A stretch of 64,000 nt of DNA from Butyricimonas faecalis (GCF_003991565.1 NZ_CP032819.1:1178001-1242000), one strand, 5' to 3'; shown: positions 35,076 to 43,814, counted from the stretch's first letter. The notes: generated from the sequence alone by a model not told the origin. A program made the numbers and translations.

Positions 35076-36308
35076 CTAATTCTTTAATCGAAACTTCTTA
35101 AACCTTACTCTCATCTCCTCCACGCACGAAAACAAAACAACCGTAATCGCAAATGTAAGCACGGCTAGAAAAACAAACACGTACTTCGTGTCAAAAAACA
35201 TGGTCATTCCCCCGAAACACCCCGACGCTATCAACATAAACAAAAAAGTAATCAGATTCGAATAAGCCAGCATATCTCCCAGTTCCCGTCCCTTCACGTT
35301 CGCCTGAATCCAAGCATCCAGCGGCACCTTGAACATTCCACTGAAAAATGCGGCAAGGAACACAAGCACCCCAAACGTCACCCCATGAGCGTCAAAAACG
35401 AATATCGTCAGCAAGGTCAATCCCGTTGTAATCCCTCCATAAGGAACCAAGCCCAACTCCACGTCCCGGCGAGACAATACCCCGGCAAGATAACATCCCG
35501 CCCCAATACCTACGGCGGCCAACGACATGACGATACCCGTCTCCGAATCGTTCATTCCCAAATCCGAACGACAATACACGATAAGCACCATCTGGACCAT
35601 AGAGCCAATAAACCAAAACGTGGCAAGCCCCACGACCACCAGGTTCAGTCCCTTGAACGCCAGTGCCCGTACAAACATATCCTTCACAAACTTCACAGGA
35701 TTCAGCGTCTCATGGCTCTCTTTCATCGGTTCGCTTTCGTCTGCCCGAATTGTCAGACTCGACAACCAGCCGAACAATGCCACCCCGAACAGGATCACGC
35801 ACAAGACGGGGAGCGTCACGCTCTCCGACAAAAAGGCAGCCATCAACGTCCCGGTCAGAATACCCACGAAAGCGAACATCTCCATGGCCCCCGAGCCATA
35901 GGAAATCCCCTCTTCACCCCCGATGTCACGAATCAACCCGTACTTCGAAGGAGAAAACAGCGCACTCTGTAATCCCATCAACAAAATAGACGACAACACA
36001 AGTCCCGTCGAGTGCATCAAAAACCCGACCGAGGCCACAACCATGATCAACATCTCGGCAAACTTTGCCCAAACCACAATCTTTCGCTTTTTATATACCT
36101 TTGCCAACCGTCCCGCCAACGGGGAAAACAATAAATACGGGATCACCAATGCCGCCGATGCCAATGTCACGACCATCGACTCGTTCTCCTTGCCCACCCA
36201 TGCAATACAAATAAAGCACGCTAACGTTTTCAGGAAATTATCATTCAAAACTCCCAAATAGTTCGTGAAAAACAAGGAAAACCAATTCTTTTTCTTCGCC
36301 ATAATCAC
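35076..36308 (-). CDS. lplT: MFS transporter, LplT-like lysophospholipid flippase
   Basis: The 410-residue membrane protein has about twelve helices and opens WFSLFFTNYLGVLNDNFLKTLACF, with LLFSPLAGRLAKVYKKRKIVVWAKFAEM and GLQSALFSPSKYGLI, characteristic of the LplT branch of the major facilitator superfamily. LplT moves lysophospholipids from the outer to the inner leaflet for reacylation. The following acyltransferase gene fits this. A perfect -7 box lies upstream. ATG codons at 36308 and 36302 are both possible starts. Confidence 0.85.
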   Translation of the reverse strand: MIMAKKKNWFSLFFTNYLGVLNDNFLKTLACFICIAWVGKENESMVVTLASAALVIPYLLFSPLAGRLAKVYKKRKIVVWAKFAEMLIMVVASVGFLMHSTGLVLSSILLMGLQSALFSPSKYGLIRDIGGEEGISYGSGAMEMFAFVGILTGTLMAAFLSESVTLPVLCVILFGVALFGWLSSLTIRADESEPMKESHETLNPVKFVKDMFVRALAFKGLNLVVVGLATFWFIGSMVQMVLIVYCRSDLGMNDSETGIVMSLAAVGIGAGCYLAGVLSRRDVELGLVPYGGITTGLTLLTIFVFDAHGVTFGVLVFLAAFFSGMFKVPLDAWIQANVKGRELGDMLAYSNLITFLFMLIASGCFGGMTMFFDTKYVFVFLAVLTFAITVVLFSCVEEMRVRFKKFRLKN

Positions 36309-36333
36309 AACTTATACGATAAAAGTCAACAGC

Positions 36334-36341
36334 CAAAAGTA
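36334..36341 (-). promoter_or_regulatory. -7 box of the lplT-plsC-pabB-pabC unit
   Basis: The minus strand reads TACTTTTG, 25 bp before the lplT ATG. A mirror-image box for pabA lies 21 bp away, so the two transcripts start back to back. Confidence 0.65.
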
Positions 36342-36362
36342 GTTTATTTTCCCTCGATTTCC

Positions 36363-36370
36363 TACTTTTG
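36363..36370 (+). promoter_or_regulatory. -7 box of pabA
   Basis: TACTTTTG, a perfect match, lies 43 bp upstream of the pabA ATG and is divergent from the lplT promoter. Confidence 0.65.
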
Positions 36371-36413
36371 CGGGCGAAAAACAGGTTACAAACCTTATAA
36401 AGAACGTCTCGAA

Positions 36414-37001
36414 ATGCAGAATTCAACATTAAAAAATATACTTGTTATTGACAATCACGACTCGTTCGTTTACAACCTTGTTCAAATCCTTCGGGAGAAT
36501 GAACACTGTCAATTCGACATTGTTCAGAACGACCGAATCGACTTTTCCTCTCTCGATCGCTACGACAAACTTCTACTATCCCCCGGACCGGGCATTCCTG
36601 CCGAAGCCGGAGATCTCCTCGCCCTCATCGAGCATTGCAAAACGACCCATGATATTCTCGGTGTATGCCTCGGTCATCAAGCCATTGCCGAAGCCTTCGG
36701 TGCCAGCCTACAACAACTAGCTCATCCCAAGCACGGTCACGAAAGCCGTCTCACGATCGTGGATCACACGGATATTCTCTACCACGGTCTCCACCTTCCC
36801 GTACAAGTGGGACGCTACCATTCGTGGATTGTCAATCCACACACCCTCCCGTCGTGCTTCCACATCAGTGCTTTTGACGAAGAAGGCCATATTATGTCCT
36901 TCTACCATACAACCCTTCCCATCCACGCTGTTCAATATCACCCAGAATCCATCATCACCCGTCAAGGCCGACAGATGATAAACAATTGGATAAACAAATA
37001 A
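36414..37001 (+). CDS. pabA: Aminodeoxychorismate/anthranilate synthase glutaminase component
   Basis: This class I glutamine amidotransferase supplies ammonia to PabB. The 195 residues show LVIDNHDSFVYNLVQIL at the start, LLSPGPGIPAEAG (oxyanion region), the nucleophile in ILGVCLGHQAIAEAFG (Cys near 82), and HAVQYHPESI with the catalytic His and Glu. The chain is intact. Sequence alone cannot separate PabA from TrpG; nearby pabB and pabC and the lack of trp genes here favour folate synthesis. Confidence 0.87.
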   Translation: MQNSTLKNILVIDNHDSFVYNLVQILRENEHCQFDIVQNDRIDFSSLDRYDKLLLSPGPGIPAEAGDLLALIEHCKTTHDILGVCLGHQAIAEAFGASLQQLAHPKHGHESRLTIVDHTDILYHGLHLPVQVGRYHSWIVNPHTLPSCFHISAFDEEGHIMSFYHTTLPIHAVQYHPESIITRQGRQMINNWINK

Positions 37002-37014
37002 ATTAAAAAAAAGA

Positions 37015-38655
37015 TTATAAAGTTTCTTTCCTCCCCATATACAGAGGCTTTGACGCCGACTTTCCCCGATCGAAACCGAACCAGAACTCTTCCTTTTCAC
37101 CGGGCAGATGATACACCCGCATCACACTCTCGTATTTCCCCATCACGTTTACTACATCTTTCGGTATCTCGTTACTCCAAGGCTTCAGCCGTTTGCTGGG
37201 CTCTTTGGCAAAAGGAATTCCTGCCACGATCCATGCCACCGAAATATCTGTCAGAAACATCGGGTATCGTTCTTCACAGAATTCGTACAACAACGCCCCT
37301 CGTCGCTCCAAACTAAGCGGTTGTTCCAACAACTCTTGCTTCTCCATCCAAGACAAGAAATCCGACAAAAAACGTTCATCATGTTTGATTAACTTACGAG
37401 TCACCCCCTGCCATGCCAAAGCATTATAAAAACCATCAATCAAACGAGACAACAACCGGGCTTGACGCAAATCCTCCACCGACATCGCTTCCGTCTGCAA
37501 CACCTCATACGGAACGTCCGGAGAATAGACAATTCCCAAAGCCCCGGCTTCCGCACGCATCGCCGTTCCGGGCAATAACTTCAATAACTCCAACTGAATC
37601 TCTTCCGTTCCGAAACCGGCCAACACCCGCACATCCTCAATCATCTGTTTCAAAGAATATAGCGGTAACCCGGCAATCAGATCCGCATGTACCACCAAAT
37701 TAGGCAACGACGCCAAATAAGATAACCCATTCAAAGCCTCCTGCAAATCACCGAGTCTCCGACAAGCCTGCAATACATTCTCCCGCAAACTCTGAATCCC
37801 CGCTTCCAAATGCAGTAACCCCGCGGGCAACTCCCGCAACAATGCCTTTACCTCGTCGGAAAGCAACGCCGGATGAATCTCCAAATGGAAATGCATGCCC
37901 GGAGCAAACTCCCGGAACAACTCCAACAAACTGATTGCTCTTCGGGAAGACCCGTTAAAAGTACGATCCAGTAACCGAATATCCCGAATACCATGATCCC
38001 GAATAACAGTCAGGCGCTCCCGAATACGCTCCACGGACAACGCCCGCACAGGTTTCTCCGCCCCGCTCACGCAAAAAGCACAGGTATTAAAACATCCCCT
38101 TGTCGTTTCCAACTGCACGAATGGCTTTGTCCAATCGAAAAAACGACTATGTTCCGGTATCATCAATCGGTCAAACTCCATCACCCTCGCCAATCCACCG
38201 TCATGATACACTCCCTCCACGTCTAACCAACACAGCCCCACAACCTCATTCCACCGGGAAGGACAATCGTACACCCTCAGCCACTCATGAAATCCCAGCT
38301 CACCCTCTCCCCGAAACACGCAAGCCACGTGCCGATTGCGACGCAAATACTCCTCATTATCCCCCAGCATCTCCGGTCCGCCGAATATAATGGTACATTC
38401 CGGCAACAAGGCCTTCACCCGGGCCGTGATCTTTAACAACACCTCATGCGTGAACAACCACGCTGTTGCTGCTAGCACATCCGGCCGGGCCGCCACGATC
38501 TCGGCCACCACACTTCCCACGTTCGAATTGATCGTCGCTGAAACCTTCCGCCATTCTACATCCCCCTCCTTTCCTTCCACCTGAGCATGAATTGCCGGAA
38601 GGGCCAATGATGAATGAGCATACGAAGAATTCAAATCCAACCAAAGAAGTACCAT
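37015..38655 (-). CDS. B12-binding domain radical SAM protein
   Basis: The 546-residue protein starts with a cobalamin-binding-like Rossmann domain (about 1-130, ALPAIHAQVEGKEGDVEW...IIFGGPEMLGDNEEYLR). The radical SAM barrel follows, with the iron-sulfur motif in TTRGCFNTCAFCVSG (CxxxCxxC). A C-terminal helical region ends the chain, as in a common bacterial family of unknown substrate. Such enzymes often methylate or rearrange unreactive carbons. It converges on pabA with only 13 bp between the stops and has no operon partner. Confidence 0.85.
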   Translation of the reverse strand: MVLLWLDLNSSYAHSSLALPAIHAQVEGKEGDVEWRKVSATINSNVGSVVAEIVAARPDVLAATAWLFTHEVLLKITARVKALLPECTIIFGGPEMLGDNEEYLRRNRHVACVFRGEGELGFHEWLRVYDCPSRWNEVVGLCWLDVEGVYHDGGLARVMEFDRLMIPEHSRFFDWTKPFVQLETTRGCFNTCAFCVSGAEKPVRALSVERIRERLTVIRDHGIRDIRLLDRTFNGSSRRAISLLELFREFAPGMHFHLEIHPALLSDEVKALLRELPAGLLHLEAGIQSLRENVLQACRRLGDLQEALNGLSYLASLPNLVVHADLIAGLPLYSLKQMIEDVRVLAGFGTEEIQLELLKLLPGTAMRAEAGALGIVYSPDVPYEVLQTEAMSVEDLRQARLLSRLIDGFYNALAWQGVTRKLIKHDERFLSDFLSWMEKQELLEQPLSLERRGALLYEFCEERYPMFLTDISVAWIVAGIPFAKEPSKRLKPWSNEIPKDVVNVMGKYESVMRVYHLPGEKEEFWFGFDRGKSASKPLYMGRKETL

Positions 38656-38674
38656 AACGAATTAAAATTTAAGT

Positions 38675-38706
38675 AAGTGGTAACCATCTTTCAATAGCTA
38701 CCACTT
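38675..38706 (-). terminator. Possible hairpin terminator after the MscS gene
   Basis: AAGTGGTA (38675-38682) and TACCACTT (38699-38706) form an 8-bp perfect stem with a 16-nt loop. On the minus strand it is followed by ACTTAAATTTT. Confidence 0.45.
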
Positions 38707-38711
38707 CTATT

Positions 38712-38752
38712 TAAATAACTTGTAACCTGTAACCCGTTAACTTGCAACGACA
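38712..38752. repeat. Heptameric spacer repeat of the TAACYTG type
   Basis: TAACTTG, TAACCTG, TAACCCG, TTAACTT and GCAACG run in 7-bp steps. It is related to the tract at 20105-20186. Confidence 0.6.
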
Positions 38753-38757
38753 GAAAC

Positions 38758-39606
38758 CTATTCTGTCTTCCCATGCAAATGCACGTCCAATTGCGGGAAC
38801 GGGATATTCAGATTTTCCTCGGCAAACGTCTTATACACCTTCTCGTTCATATCAAAATAAACACCCCAGTAATCCTCGGACTTTACCCAAGCTCGAACCA
38901 CGATATTGACAGAACTCTCACCCAAAGAAGTCAAGGCAATAAAATAAGCCGGGTCTTTCAATACACGCCCATCCGCATCCAGCAAACGAGCAATCACACT
39001 CTTCGCTTTCGTGTAATCATCCCCATAAGCAATACCGAATTCCCAATCCACACGGCGGGTAGCTTCTTTAGAATAATTTTTCATTAATCCCGTGGACAAA
39101 CCGCCATTCGGGATAATAATAATCTTATTATCGGGAGTCGCCAGAATGGTGTTAAATATCTGGATCTCCCTCACCGTACCGCACTGTCCCTGTGCCTCGA
39201 TCGTGTCACCAACCTTAAACGGCTTGAACAATAGAATCATTACCCCTCCGGCAAAATTCTGCAACGTACCGCTCAAAGCCATGCCGATAGCAACACCGGC
39301 AGATGCAAAAAGGGCAATAAACGAGCTAGTCTCAATGCCAAGCACCCCAATCACTACGATAATCAACAACAGTGTTAACGAGATACTCACCAAACTCTTC
39401 ACGAAGGTAGACAAAGAGGCCTCCACGTGACGTTTTTCCAATATTTTCGCCAACAAATTATTTAATCGCCGAACAATCCAACGCCCCACGAGGAACACCA
39501 CGATTGCCAACAAAATCTTAGAACCGACCGATACACCCAAATCGATCATCTTAGTTAAAAACACATCTAATGACACATTAGAAGTACTTGTAAACAATTC
39601 TTCCAT
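38758..39606 (-). CDS. mscS: Small-conductance mechanosensitive channel (MscS family)
   Basis: MscS channels open under membrane tension and release solutes on osmotic down-shock. From the ATG at 39604-39606 the protein has 282 residues, starting MEELFTSTSNVSLD. It has three membrane helices, the third being the pore helix FIALFASAGVAIGMALSGTLQNFAGGV, then the MscS core with PFKVGDTIEAQGQCGTVREIQIFNT and IIIPNGGLS, and the alpha-beta end domain. The longer open frame to 39666 overlaps the upstream gene. No extra domains. Confidence 0.92.
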   Translation of the reverse strand: MEELFTSTSNVSLDVFLTKMIDLGVSVGSKILLAIVVFLVGRWIVRRLNNLLAKILEKRHVEASLSTFVKSLVSISLTLLLIIVVIGVLGIETSSFIALFASAGVAIGMALSGTLQNFAGGVMILLFKPFKVGDTIEAQGQCGTVREIQIFNTILATPDNKIIIIPNGGLSTGLMKNYSKEATRRVDWEFGIAYGDDYTKAKSVIARLLDADGRVLKDPAYFIALTSLGESSVNIVVRAWVKSEDYWGVYFDMNEKVYKTFAEENLNIPFPQLDVHLHGKTE

Positions 39607-39629
39607 ATACCAAAATTTATAATTAAAGA

Positions 39630-40223
39630 TTAACAATTTGCATTCATTTCCAATACTAAGTGGCACATTTTCCGGACATCCGGCAAGAAACGATCGAACA
39701 GTTCCTGCAACCGCTCCTGATTCCTCTCGAAAAAGACGATAGCCGCCCCGGGGTCAATTCTTAGATTCTTGTACTCCACCATAATTCCCAGCGAACGCTC
39801 GATCCCGGAAAGGGAAGCGTAACGCACCAGCCGATTCGTCAGGATAAAATGCCAAAGAAATCCCTTGAAACGTTCCGGCAAATAACGATAGTTCAATATT
39901 AATGCCCCATAAAACCCCCAAGCAAACCGTCTCAACGACCGCCCAGAATAATGTCGGAAATTCCTTGCTAATAAATGATCGAAATAAATATCCGTCAAAA
40001 CACCGGAATAACGTCCGAAATCAGCTCGCAACATATCTATTGCCTCTCGAACCACGGGATGATGATCCGTGTAATCATCAATCTCCCGGTGTAACAGAAT
40101 ACCCTTCCGAAAACCTAACGGATAATTTTCGTAAGCCCGTCCTTTAACAGCATCTCCAACAAAGTTTCCAATCTGTACTCTCCGGTCATCTCCCGAGAGA
40201 AATATATGCGCCAAATAATTCAT
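39630..40223 (-). CDS. acpH: Acyl carrier protein phosphodiesterase
   Basis: AcpH removes the phosphopantetheine arm from holo-ACP. The 197 residues begin MNYLAHIFLSGDDRRVQIGNFVGDAVKG, then LHREIDDYTDHHPVV and DIYFDHLLARNF, the histidine and aspartate metal-binding pattern of this HD-like family. It lies 23 bp upstream of the MscS gene, and a -7 box lies upstream. Confidence 0.87.
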   Translation of the reverse strand: MNYLAHIFLSGDDRRVQIGNFVGDAVKGRAYENYPLGFRKGILLHREIDDYTDHHPVVREAIDMLRADFGRYSGVLTDIYFDHLLARNFRHYSGRSLRRFAWGFYGALILNYRYLPERFKGFLWHFILTNRLVRYASLSGIERSLGIMVEYKNLRIDPGAAIVFFERNQERLQELFDRFLPDVRKMCHLVLEMNANC

Positions 40224-40294
40224 TTGCTAGTTTACGTATCTCTCCTATAACAAATACCAAGTCTTTCAGTCTCTTTTTAACACCAATTCAGAAA

Positions 40295-40302
40295 CAAAAA
40301 TA
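40295..40302 (-). promoter_or_regulatory. Possible -7 box of acpH-mscS
   Basis: The minus strand reads TATTTTTG, a perfect TAnnTTTG match, about 70 bp before the acpH ATG. Confidence 0.45.
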
Positions 40303-40334
40303 CGAAAAAAAACAACCCATTCTTCCGAATTCCC

Positions 40335-40342
40335 TATCTTTG
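40335..40342 (+). promoter_or_regulatory. -7 box of the NlpC/P60 lipoprotein gene
   Basis: TATCTTTG, a perfect match, lies 26 bp upstream of the ATG. Confidence 0.65.
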
Positions 40343-40368
40343 TTGACATTATTGGCAACTAATAGATT

Positions 40369-40899
40369 ATGAACAGAACATTTAAATTTAATACATTATA
40401 CATTGGCATTCTTTTATTGACCATCGTCTTTTCGTCCTGCACCTCATCCAAACAACTCGCCATTCAAAAAAGCAAAACCGCACAGCTATCCCGCAAACTG
40501 GGATTCACCGTGAACCGGAAAGACGATCTTCCCCTGTTGGAAGAGGTCAGTCGATGGTTAGGAACTCCTTACCGATATGGAGGGACTACCCGTGCAGGGG
40601 TTGATTGTTCAGGATTCGTGGGGGCCGTGTATCAAAATGTCTATCACAAATCCCTGCAACGTGCAGTCGTTAATATCTATAATAAAGATTGTCAGCGTAT
40701 CGGGAAACGCCGTTTGAAACCGGGAGATCTTGTCTTTTTCAATTTTTCCAAGCGGAAAAAAAGAACCCTTAACCACATAGGCATCTACCTTAAAAAGGGC
40801 TACTTTGCTCATGCAAGCACATCAAAAGGTGTTATGATCAACCATTTGAGCGAAAATTATTACAAAAAAGGATGGCGTAAATCCGGCAGGGTATGGTAA
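40369..40899 (+). CDS. NlpC/P60 (C40) cell wall hydrolase lipoprotein
   Basis: The 176-residue protein has a lipoprotein signal (hydrophobic 10-23, lipobox FSSC with Cys24), so it is anchored to a membrane outside the cytoplasm. The C40 peptidase domain follows, with the nucleophile in RAGVDCSGFVGAVY (Cys80) and the catalytic His in LNHIGIYL (His136). Such enzymes cut the gamma-D-glutamyl-diaminopimelate bond of peptidoglycan, similar to E. coli Spr/MepS. It abuts the stop of the oppositely oriented CoA-disulfide reductase gene. Confidence 0.92.
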   Translation: MNRTFKFNTLYIGILLLTIVFSSCTSSKQLAIQKSKTAQLSRKLGFTVNRKDDLPLLEEVSRWLGTPYRYGGTTRAGVDCSGFVGAVYQNVYHKSLQRAVVNIYNKDCQRIGKRRLKPGDLVFFNFSKRKKRTLNHIGIYLKKGYFAHASTSKGVMINHLSENYYKKGWRKSGRVW

Positions 40900-42564
40900 T
40901 TACCCTGCCGAACATTGTTCTGCCATCGCTGTAGAATACGTTCTATATCCCCCATTCAAATTTACCACATCGTAACCATATTGCATCAATATACGGGTAG
41001 CGATATACCCTCTCAATCCAATCGCACAGAACACCACGATTGTCCGATCCTTTGGCAAATTCTGGTATTTCCCCCGTGAACCATCCAAGGGAATATTCAC
41101 GGCACCCTTTATACTTCCCCTGCCAAACTCCTCGGGGGTACGCACGTCCACCAACATCACTTTGGAGTGGTCCATATCTTTCAACTCCCGCCAACTGATT
41201 ATCTTCACCTTTCCACTCAACACATTATCCGCCACAAACCCGGCCATATTCACCGGGTCTTTCGCGGACGAGTAAGGGGGTGCATAAGCCTGTTCCAATT
41301 CCATCAAATCATAAATTGTTCCTCCATTCCGAATCACGGCAGACATCATCTCCAACCGCTTGTCGACCCCGTCAACTCCCACGGCTTGAGCTCCTAGTAA
41401 CTTTCCATTTTCCGGAGAGAAATTAATCTTTATATCCATCATTACCGCCCCCGGATAATACCCGGCATGAGATGCTCCATGCACGATCACCTCCTTATAA
41501 GGCATTTGCAGGCGATCAAGCATTTTAGCAGACAACCCTGTTGCCCCAACAGTCAAGTCGAAAACCTTAGCTATTGCCGTACCGATAGAGCCTTTATATT
41601 TTTGATGATTACCGTTCACCACGTTATCGGCACAAATACGCCCCTGCCTGTTGGCCGGTCCAGCCAAAAACGCCAAAGCAGGGCGACCGCTCAGCGGGTT
41701 CGGGAACTCGATAGCATCTCCCACGGCATAAATATCCGGATGGGAAGTTTGCAAAAACTCGTTTACCTTAATTCCCCCCGTCTCCCCGATCTCTAACCCA
41801 GCCTCCCGTGCCAGTTTTACATCCGGGCGTACCCCGATAGAAAGCAACACGATATCCACCCGCAACACCAATCCGCTTTTCAGCACCACGTCGATACCGT
41901 CCTCCGCAGGATGAAACGCAATCACCGCCTCCTGCAAATGCAGCCCGACACTTTTGGACTTAAAATGCTGGTGTATCACAGTAGCAATCTCATAATCCAC
42001 CGGAGTCATCACTTGATCTGCCATTTCCACAACCGACACTTGAATGCCACACTCGTGCAAATTCTCAGCCATCTCCAAACCGATAAACCCGGCCCCTACG
42101 ATCAAGGCATATTTCACATCATGTTCCTCGATATACTCTTTCACCCGATCCGTATCGTTCACATTACGCATGGTAAAAATCCCTTCCATATCAATCCCTT
42201 CCAGTGGAGGACGCACCGGAGCCGCTCCCGGCGACAAGATCAATTTATCATACGTCTCTTCATAAAGCCCTCCTAAGGCCAAATTATGTACCATGATCGT
42301 TTTCTTTTCCGGGTTTACACGTTTCACTTCCGAACGTACCCGAGCCTCTATATTAAAACGAGCGGCAAAACTTTCGGGAGTTTGCACGAAAAGCTTCTCT
42401 CGCTGGTAAATCAACTCACCAATATAATAAGGTAAACCGCAATTGGCATAAGAGATATAATCACCTCTCTCAAACATAATAATTTCAGCACTTTCATCGA
42501 GCCTACGCAAACGGGCTGCCGTCGAGGCTCCTCCCGCCACACCACCAACAATCAAATATTTCAT
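40900..42564 (-). CDS. CoA-disulfide/persulfide reductase with C-terminal rhodanese domain
   Basis: The 554-residue flavoprotein has an FAD-binding start (KYLIVGGVAGGASTAARLRRL), the redox-active Cys42 in SYANCGLPYYIGE, an NADH loop (YALIVGAGFIGLEMAENL), IYAVGDAIEF and a dimerisation domain. From about 455 on, a rhodanese domain has its sulfur-carrying cysteine in VVFCAIGLRGY. This CoADR-Rhd fusion reduces CoA disulfide or CoA persulfide with NAD(P)H and handles sulfane sulfur. An ArsR regulator gene lies 86 bp upstream on the same strand, so they probably form a sulfur-responsive unit. Confidence 0.9.
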   Translation of the reverse strand: MKYLIVGGVAGGASTAARLRRLDESAEIIMFERGDYISYANCGLPYYIGELIYQREKLFVQTPESFAARFNIEARVRSEVKRVNPEKKTIMVHNLALGGLYEETYDKLILSPGAAPVRPPLEGIDMEGIFTMRNVNDTDRVKEYIEEHDVKYALIVGAGFIGLEMAENLHECGIQVSVVEMADQVMTPVDYEIATVIHQHFKSKSVGLHLQEAVIAFHPAEDGIDVVLKSGLVLRVDIVLLSIGVRPDVKLAREAGLEIGETGGIKVNEFLQTSHPDIYAVGDAIEFPNPLSGRPALAFLAGPANRQGRICADNVVNGNHQKYKGSIGTAIAKVFDLTVGATGLSAKMLDRLQMPYKEVIVHGASHAGYYPGAVMMDIKINFSPENGKLLGAQAVGVDGVDKRLEMMSAVIRNGGTIYDLMELEQAYAPPYSSAKDPVNMAGFVADNVLSGKVKIISWRELKDMDHSKVMLVDVRTPEEFGRGSIKGAVNIPLDGSRGKYQNLPKDRTIVVFCAIGLRGYIATRILMQYGYDVVNLNGGYRTYSTAMAEQCSAG

Positions 42565-42650
42565 ACACGCTTAGATTTTAGGGGTTAATATATTCTTCCA
42601 TTATTTCTTCAAATGTGATACTTAAAGCACCTCCAGCAAGGCTCACAGCC

Positions 42651-42947
42651 TTACTTCATGCATTTCATCATGCAACGCATAGCCTCCGTGATATGATCAC
42701 TTACCATACGATAAAAAGCATTACGCCCCTCTCGCCGGATCGACAAAATTCCCTTTGCCTGCATATCGGTCAGGTGGTGCGAAATCAACGCCTGACTGCA
42801 TCCCATCCGATCACATATATCCGATACGCTCATCTCCCCGTTTTTCGAGAGCAAGCATATAATCTTCAATCGATTCGGGTGTGCCACCGCTTTCAATACG
42901 TAGGCCAGCTTTTCCAACTCTTCTCGCGTAAAACATTCTGTTTTCAT
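42651..42947 (-). CDS. ArsR/SmtB family transcriptional regulator
   Basis: From the ATG at 42945-42947, preceded by AAAGGAGAAT, the protein has 98 residues. It has the winged helix-turn-helix VLKAVAHPNRLKIICLLSKNGEMSVSDICDRMGCSQALISHHLTDM in shorter pieces, with ALISHHL as recognition helix. It is cysteine-rich (Cys5, one in IICLL, two in ICDRMGC, and a C-terminal CMMKC). Members of this family that sense persulfides use paired cysteines. The downstream CoA-disulfide reductase-rhodanese gene suggests this role. A frame extending to 43013 adds unlikely residues. Confidence 0.87.
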   Translation of the reverse strand: MKTECFTREELEKLAYVLKAVAHPNRLKIICLLSKNGEMSVSDICDRMGCSQALISHHLTDMQAKGILSIRREGRNAFYRMVSDHITEAMRCMMKCMK

Positions 42948-42967
42948 ATTCTCCTTTTTCGTACATA

Positions 42968-43003
42968 CAAATATATAAACATACATTTGAATATATGATG
43001 CCA
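42968..43003 (-). promoter_or_regulatory. Possible operator upstream of arsR
   Basis: The minus strand has AAATGTATGT and TTTGTATGT separated by about 10 A/T bases. A/T-rich repeated half-sites just upstream of an ArsR gene fit self-regulation, but the symmetry is weak. Confidence 0.3.
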
Positions 43004-43106
43004 TAAAGAACATTTAACACTCTTCATTTCCTCAAATACCTCTCCATCTTCAAAATTTCTACAAAATTCCCGCCTAACTTTGTTAAAGTTATTTCATTAA
43101 AATCTG

Positions 43107-43114
43107 TAATTTTG
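43107..43114 (+). promoter_or_regulatory. -7 box of the EamA gene
   Basis: TAATTTTG, a perfect match, lies 24 bp upstream of the ATG at 43139. Confidence 0.65.
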
Positions 43115-43138
43115 CAACCAACAAATGATTATTAACTT

Positions 43139-43555
43139 ATGTGGAAATATTACGCATTATTATCAGCCCTCTTTGCTGCATTAACAGCAATATTCGCAAA
43201 GATCGGAGTAAAAGACATAAATTCAGATCTGGCAACAGCTATCCGTACTTCAATTATTCTAATAATAACCTGGGGTATCGTGTTGTTCGGTTCACACCTG
43301 GGAGAAATAAAAGACATCAGCCGTCACACTTGGGTATTCCTGATTCTTTCCGGGATAGCAACCGGACTCTCATGGCTCTTTTATTTCAAAGCATTGCAAA
43401 GCGGAGAAGTATCACGTGTTGCCCCAATAGATAAATTAAGCGTGGTCATCACCATTTTCCTCTCTTTCTTTTTATTGAAAGAACCTGTTAGTTTAAAGGT
43501 CATTATCGGCGCTTTACTCATCACGGGCGGAAGTGTTATCATGCTCATCAAATGA
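43139..43555 (+). CDS. Single-domain EamA-type transporter
   Basis: The 138-residue membrane protein has five hydrophobic helices, from WKYYALLSALFAALTAIFAKIGV to VIIGALLITGGSVIMLI. LSWLFYFKALQSGEVSRVAPIDKLSVVIT is the signature end of one EamA repeat. Full-length DMT transporters have two such repeats; this half-size form should dimerise. The substrate is unknown. The gene ends just before a pseudogene fragment on the other strand. Confidence 0.85.
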   Translation: MWKYYALLSALFAALTAIFAKIGVKDINSDLATAIRTSIILIITWGIVLFGSHLGEIKDISRHTWVFLILSGIATGLSWLFYFKALQSGEVSRVAPIDKLSVVITIFLSFFLLKEPVSLKVIIGALLITGGSVIMLIK

Positions 43556-43564
43556 AACCACTGA

Positions 43565-43747
43565 TCATTGAAATTCCCATTCTTCATAGAATAGAGGAAA
43601 GGTATAGGTGGATAAGGATTTCAATAAATCATTGTAAATAGTATAATCGCCCACCTCTATTTGTGGGTCTTTAATCACGGCATTCAAATAGACGGTTTGC
43701 TTATCTCCGGTACGTGGATATATTTTTTCATCATAACTTGATTCGTT
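43565..43747 (-). pseudogene. Fragment of a Vat/CatB-like xenobiotic acetyltransferase
   Basis: Reading from 43747 to 43565 gives about 60 residues without an ATG after an upstream stop: IYPRTGDKQTVYLNAVIKD, PQIEVGDYTIYND, then LLKSLSTYTFPLFYEEWEF and a stop. The first two parts match the N-terminus of hexapeptide-repeat acetyltransferases (streptogramin Vat, CatB type), which normally continue into a left-handed beta-helix. Here the frame jumps to unrelated sequence after YND. The start codon and the whole catalytic part are missing, so it is a remnant. Confidence 0.6.
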
Positions 43748-43814
43748 TTAATCGTGTTTACTTTTCAGATAAATAATAAAATCCTTGTACTATTTCTCTC
43801 TGTGTCATTTTTAA

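Noticed and set aside
36717..37100. A 127-codon minus-strand frame across the pabA end
   Set aside because: It overlaps pabA and the radical SAM gene antisense, and shows no family signal.
42638..42652. Terminator between arsR and the CoA-disulfide reductase gene
   Set aside because: AAGGCT-CAC-AGCCTT forms a 6-bp hairpin that overlaps the arsR stop, but it has no T run and a small stem, so operon readthrough is more likely.
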